This document shows positions 61,408 through 64,000 of a DNA stretch of 64,000 nucleotides, piece after piece. Source of the DNA: Prevotella sp. (GTDB lineage: Bacteria > Bacteroidota > Bacteroidia > Bacteroidales > Bacteroidaceae). Position 1 is the stretch's first letter. Each line of letters starts with the position of its first letter. Both the position numbers and the translations under genes were made by a program. Below the pieces are notes generated by a model, which ran no database searches, was not told the origin of the DNA, and worked only from the letters and a program-made list of their open reading frames with translations. The stretch lies in NCBI GenBank assembly GCA_003447235.1, contig DLZV01000016.1, positions 11,294-75,293 of the forward strand, written 5' to 3'.

Positions 61408-62739
61408 ATGAGAAGAATTGCATTTTATCCAGTAGCAGGCGAGCGTGTTAGTCTACCAGAGAGGCATATCAAGGCTTATGTTGATGATTATTGTCACGAG
61501 TTTGGACAGACGGATACAGACTCAAAGTTGATGCATCTGCTTTATGTTGCCGACAAGGGCTTTGATATCTTATCGCATATTCGTGAGTTTTTAGACAATC
61601 ATCCTGAGATTGCCCAAGATAGCATCAAGCAAACATTGGCGTATTTCGTTTCGCATCTTAGATACCCTGAAAGCGATAGATATGTGGATGACCAGTTTGC
61701 AATGGCTAATTATCTTAAAGAAACGCTTAGCTTAGAGAAAGTGTTGGATCTTCTCATGATGGAGATTAGATTGAGATTCTCTTATACAGAAGACGATAAG
61801 TCTGTAAATTTTACGCAGAAATATCTTAGATGGGATAGTTTGGCTTCGTTGAAAAAGTCTTTGACAAGTGAAGAACTACTCAAACGAATTGTCAATCCGT
61901 CAGGATTTTACTGCGTTTCAGAATCAGATATTGTTAAAGAAAATCTTTGGCCTAAGCTACAAGGGGATTATATGCGCTCTCATTGGTATAATGAGGATAT
62001 AAAGATAGTCTATCCAAATCCTTATGAAGAACAGGTAATAAATGAGTTCAACCGAAATGCAAAGGAAGATTATAAGTATGTACTTGGTGCTCCTGCTGAG
62101 CCATGGAGAGGTAACCCGCTCAAGGCAAAAGTCGTTATTCTTAGCTTAAATCCTGGATTTAAGTTGGGAGTGAATGATGAGGTGAAAGATAATGTTGATA
62201 TTCGTTTGCGAGAGGGTGCTATGTCCGAATTGTGCAATACGTTGACATTTAAGGTAGATAGCTTGTTGTTTCCTCAAGAATATTATGTTAAGGGGCATGA
62301 AGAATACAAAGAGAAATGTAGCATAAACTTAAGTAATGTAGATTATGGAGATGCGTTGAATGAGATTGGTGACTATTATTGGTATAATAATATTAATCGA
62401 CTCAACATAAATCATCAAAAGGAATATGAGTTCTTCCGAAACTTTGCAATAGTTCAGTATTGTGCTTACACTTCTGTTTCCTTTAAGGATTTTCCAAGGG
62501 GTGTTGTGTTGCCATCTCAGGAATTAACAAAGAAGCTAATTAGATATTTGGCTTATGAAAGAGAAGATGTGGTGTTTGTTATTATGCGAAGTGCAGCAAA
62601 ATGGAAGGAATTATTAGATGCTGATGTTTGGGAAAAAATGCAATCACGTCTTATCGTTAATAAGAACATGAGTCAGTCTTTGTCTGAGAATAATCTTGGT
62701 AAAAAGAACTTCAATATGCTCATAGAGTATTTGAAATAA
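61408..62739 (+). CDS. Hypothetical protein with a possible UDG-like core
   Basis: A 443-residue soluble protein. The start at 61408 (MRRIAFYPVAGERVSLPERH) is preferred to an upstream in-frame ATG at 61342 that would add 22 residues with no clear homology signal. The N-terminal half is helical. Near residue 230 it reads APAEPWRGNPLKAKVVILSLNPGF, whose strand-LNPGF pattern is like motif I of the uracil-DNA-glycosylase superfamily. Later VQYCAYTSVSFKDFPRGVVLPSQ and VVFVIMRSAAKWKELL would be the following strand and helix. The superfamily link is a weak inference from pattern. It is AT-rich like the cassette at 52.6-56.3 kb. Confidence 0.72.
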   Translation: MRRIAFYPVAGERVSLPERHIKAYVDDYCHEFGQTDTDSKLMHLLYVADKGFDILSHIREFLDNHPEIAQDSIKQTLAYFVSHLRYPESDRYVDDQFAMANYLKETLSLEKVLDLLMMEIRLRFSYTEDDKSVNFTQKYLRWDSLASLKKSLTSEELLKRIVNPSGFYCVSESDIVKENLWPKLQGDYMRSHWYNEDIKIVYPNPYEEQVINEFNRNAKEDYKYVLGAPAEPWRGNPLKAKVVILSLNPGFKLGVNDEVKDNVDIRLREGAMSELCNTLTFKVDSLLFPQEYYVKGHEEYKEKCSINLSNVDYGDALNEIGDYYWYNNINRLNINHQKEYEFFRNFAIVQYCAYTSVSFKDFPRGVVLPSQELTKKLIRYLAYEREDVVFVIMRSAAKWKELLDADVWEKMQSRLIVNKNMSQSLSENNLGKKNFNMLIEYLK

Positions 62740-62759
62740 CTGAAGAAAGGGTACGAGGG

Positions 62760-62793
62760 TATCTTAGGATACTTTTTTAAGTATCTTAAGATA
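62760..62793. repeat. 15-bp inverted repeat
   Basis: TATCTTAGGATACTT and AAGTATCTTAAGATA pair at 14 of 15 positions around TTTT. It lies between the 443-residue protein gene and the WYL fragment. Confidence 0.7.
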
Positions 62794-62800
62794 GTTAACG

Positions 62801-63043
62801 ATGTATCGGGAATATACCCTCACCATTCGCCCCAGCCGTGATTCCCTTCAGAAACTGTTGTGGCATGGCAGAAATATCATCGTACTGAAGCCTGAGAGCT
62901 TGAGGCTGGAGATGATTGGTATCTTAAAGGATATGACGAAGAGTTATGAGACGGGCGAATGCCTGAATGGGGAGGAAGAAAGGAATCTTTGCCTGTTATT
63001 TATATTCCTTCAGTCAGGAACTTGCGAAGATGCAGATGCGTGA
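62801..63043 (+). pseudogene. WYL-domain regulator, C-terminal fragment
   Basis: REYTLTIRPSRDSLQKLLWH, then NIIVLKPESLRLEMIGILKD and MTKSYETGE match the last 55 or so residues of WYL regulators (the RPS..LL.HG and VL.P.SLR motifs). From about 62960 the frame reads through unrelated sequence to a stop. It may be the lost 3' end of the gene begun at 57807. Confidence 0.68.
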
Positions 63044-63215
63044 TGCCGTCATCATCATTATTTGTGAGCAGAGGAGTCATGGAGATAACGTACTTCGGGT
63101 AGTTGTCCTCGATGGCACGGAGATTACCAAACTCACGCTCTCTGGTTGCATCGTCGGCTATGATGTAGGAAGCTTGCACGTAGATGCGTTCGCCTCCTGG
63201 TTTGGTGCATACGGT
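63000..63215 (-). pseudogene. AAA_14/DUF4143 ATPase, C-terminal fragment
   Basis: Reading the minus strand up to TAA at 63000-63002: VCTKPGGERIYVQASYIIAD, then ATREREFGNLRAIEDNYPKY, VISMTPLL and DGITHLHLRKFLTEGI. This is the characteristic end of DUF4143-type ATPases. Upstream of about 63215 the frame is lost. Confidence 0.78.
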
Positions 63216-63591
63216 AGATATTCCCGATTATAGGAAGGCAGCCAAGCTTCCTGCTGACGTGGAGCAGAACCTTTCTCTGTTTACAGGAATGTTGGCAGAC
63301 AATCTCCATGCCGATAAGAATATGCCTAAGAAACTGCTCGATGGAGTGGAAGCATACACGAAAAACTATAAGATAGTATATAGTCACCTAATGTTAAATG
63401 TTAAACGTTATAATGTGGGAATGCCCGTCCGTAAAGGGGAAACGTGACTTCGTGGCAACGTGACATGATGCGAATGCGACCCTTCTCAAAACAAAAACGT
63501 TAAATGTTAAACGTTAAATAGGACAGCAAGGTGGGCTGAAGACACTATTTCACTCTTCTACTCTATTCCACCTTGCGACCATCCCAAGTAG

Positions 63592-63680
63592 TCACTAAAT
63601 GTGGTCATAAGTTACCACCCAGCGCGGCCTTAAGCTATCACCAACTCGGGCTGTCAGCAACCCTCGGCAAGGTCGCGCTG
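63592..63680 (+). repeat. Degenerate repeat of about 23 bp
   Basis: Units around GGTCATAAGTTACCACC, GGCCTTAAGCTATCACC and GGCTGTCAGCAACC, poorly conserved. Confidence 0.5.
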
Positions 63681-63714
63681 AAGCCCCCTCCTAACTGCCC
63701 CTAAAAATGAATAT

Positions 63715-63790
63715 AACTTCATCGGCCTACGAAGTTAACTTCATTGGCCTACGAAGTTATATTCATAGGGCTACGAAGTTAACTTCATTT
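63715..63790 (+). repeat. 22-bp tandem repeat with internal palindromes
   Basis: Units at 63715, 63737 and 63759, with a fourth begun at 63781. Each runs from AACTTC to GAAGTT (ATATTC in the third), so each can fold on itself. Bases 63216-64000 otherwise hold no gene I can support; GTTAAAYGTTAAA-type repeats lie near 63393 and 63500. Confidence 0.85.
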
Positions 63791-64000
63791 TTTACCCCAC
63801 TTTTGAGCCCAATCTGCGTGCGATTACTAAGTCAGTTCTCTTGCATGAGAAATCCACTTGTCCGCGTGCCGCTTTCCATCCCGAACGGATCCCGAGACCA
63901 TCCCGAAGGATTGGCGCAGGCTTTTGGGCCTTCCCCGGAGAGGGTAGGCGAGGCTTTTTCCTCCGTCCGCCCCCTTTCTTTGCCCATCCTGCCCTTTCTT

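Noticed and set aside
63184..63447. A plus-strand open frame of about 87 codons (DNLHADKNMPKKLLDGVEAY)
   Set aside because: Part of it is antisense to the ATPase fragment and the rest is unrecognised; too weak to list as a gene.
63711..63790. loxP-like half-sites (ATAACTTC and ACGAAGTTA)
   Set aside because: The spacing and core do not match loxP, and the units are part of a 22-bp tandem array like others in the window.

Overview
The window reads as a chromosomal segment of a member of the Bacteroidota, most likely a Prevotella/Segatella-type member of the Prevotellaceae. The reasons are a full starch utilisation system (SusC/D/E/F-like proteins, a GH97 SusB-like and a GH13 SusA-like enzyme), promoters of the Bacteroidota type (a -7 element TAnnTTTG, in the best cases with TTTG 19-22 bp upstream), starts mostly without a Shine-Dalgarno sequence, and typical families such as Rpn-type PD-(D/E)XK proteins and WYL regulators. 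No rRNA, tRNA or CRISPR array was seen.

Layout. 1-5.4 kb: housekeeping genes (nadK fragment running off the left edge, DJ-1-like, ispD, recG, M23 peptidase). 5.6-10.8 kb, minus strand: a TolC-HlyD-two ABC-2 permease export operon with no ATPase gene. 11-14.1 kb: an AlbA_2-type regulator, mrp and a first Rpn-like protein. 14.4-25.0 kb, plus strand: cytoplasmic, periplasmic or envelope glucan enzymes (malQ, susB, type I pullulanase, susA) plus a GH53 endo-galactanase. 25.1-27.6 kb: a second Rpn-like protein and a FAH-family hydrolase between two complex palindromes. 28.1-33.2 kb: purL and a pair of half-size chromate transporters. 33.4-46.0 kb: the outer-membrane part of the starch system (susCDEF plus a secreted alpha-amylase on the minus strand) divergent from a LacI-family regulator and an MFS sugar importer. 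46.1-51.2 kb: an OmpA-like lipoprotein, M1 aminopeptidase, a small unknown and an alpha/beta hydrolase. 51.3-63.3 kb: a visibly more AT-rich accessory region with gene fragments, dispersed hairpin repeats, an unknown four-gene cassette, a GH3 glucosidase and further unknown proteins.

Starch metabolism is the main theme. SusC/D/E/F would bind and import oligosaccharides, the secreted amylase, pullulanase and SusA would shorten them, SusB would release glucose in the periplasm, the MFS protein would carry maltose or oligosaccharides into the cytoplasm, and MalQ would rearrange them there. A perfect 14-bp palindrome between susC and lacI, and a related inverted repeat upstream of malQ, suggest that the LacI-type protein controls both halves of the split locus.

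The most unusual part is 52.6-56.3 kb: two 73-residue near-identical small proteins bracket a membrane-anchored protein and an 807-residue protein that share a roughly 45-residue helical module, seen once in the former and four times in the latter. No known system is recognised in it. A second theme is non-coding structure: many spacers carry their own degenerate 15-28-bp tandem repeat, and several dispersed palindromic elements occur.
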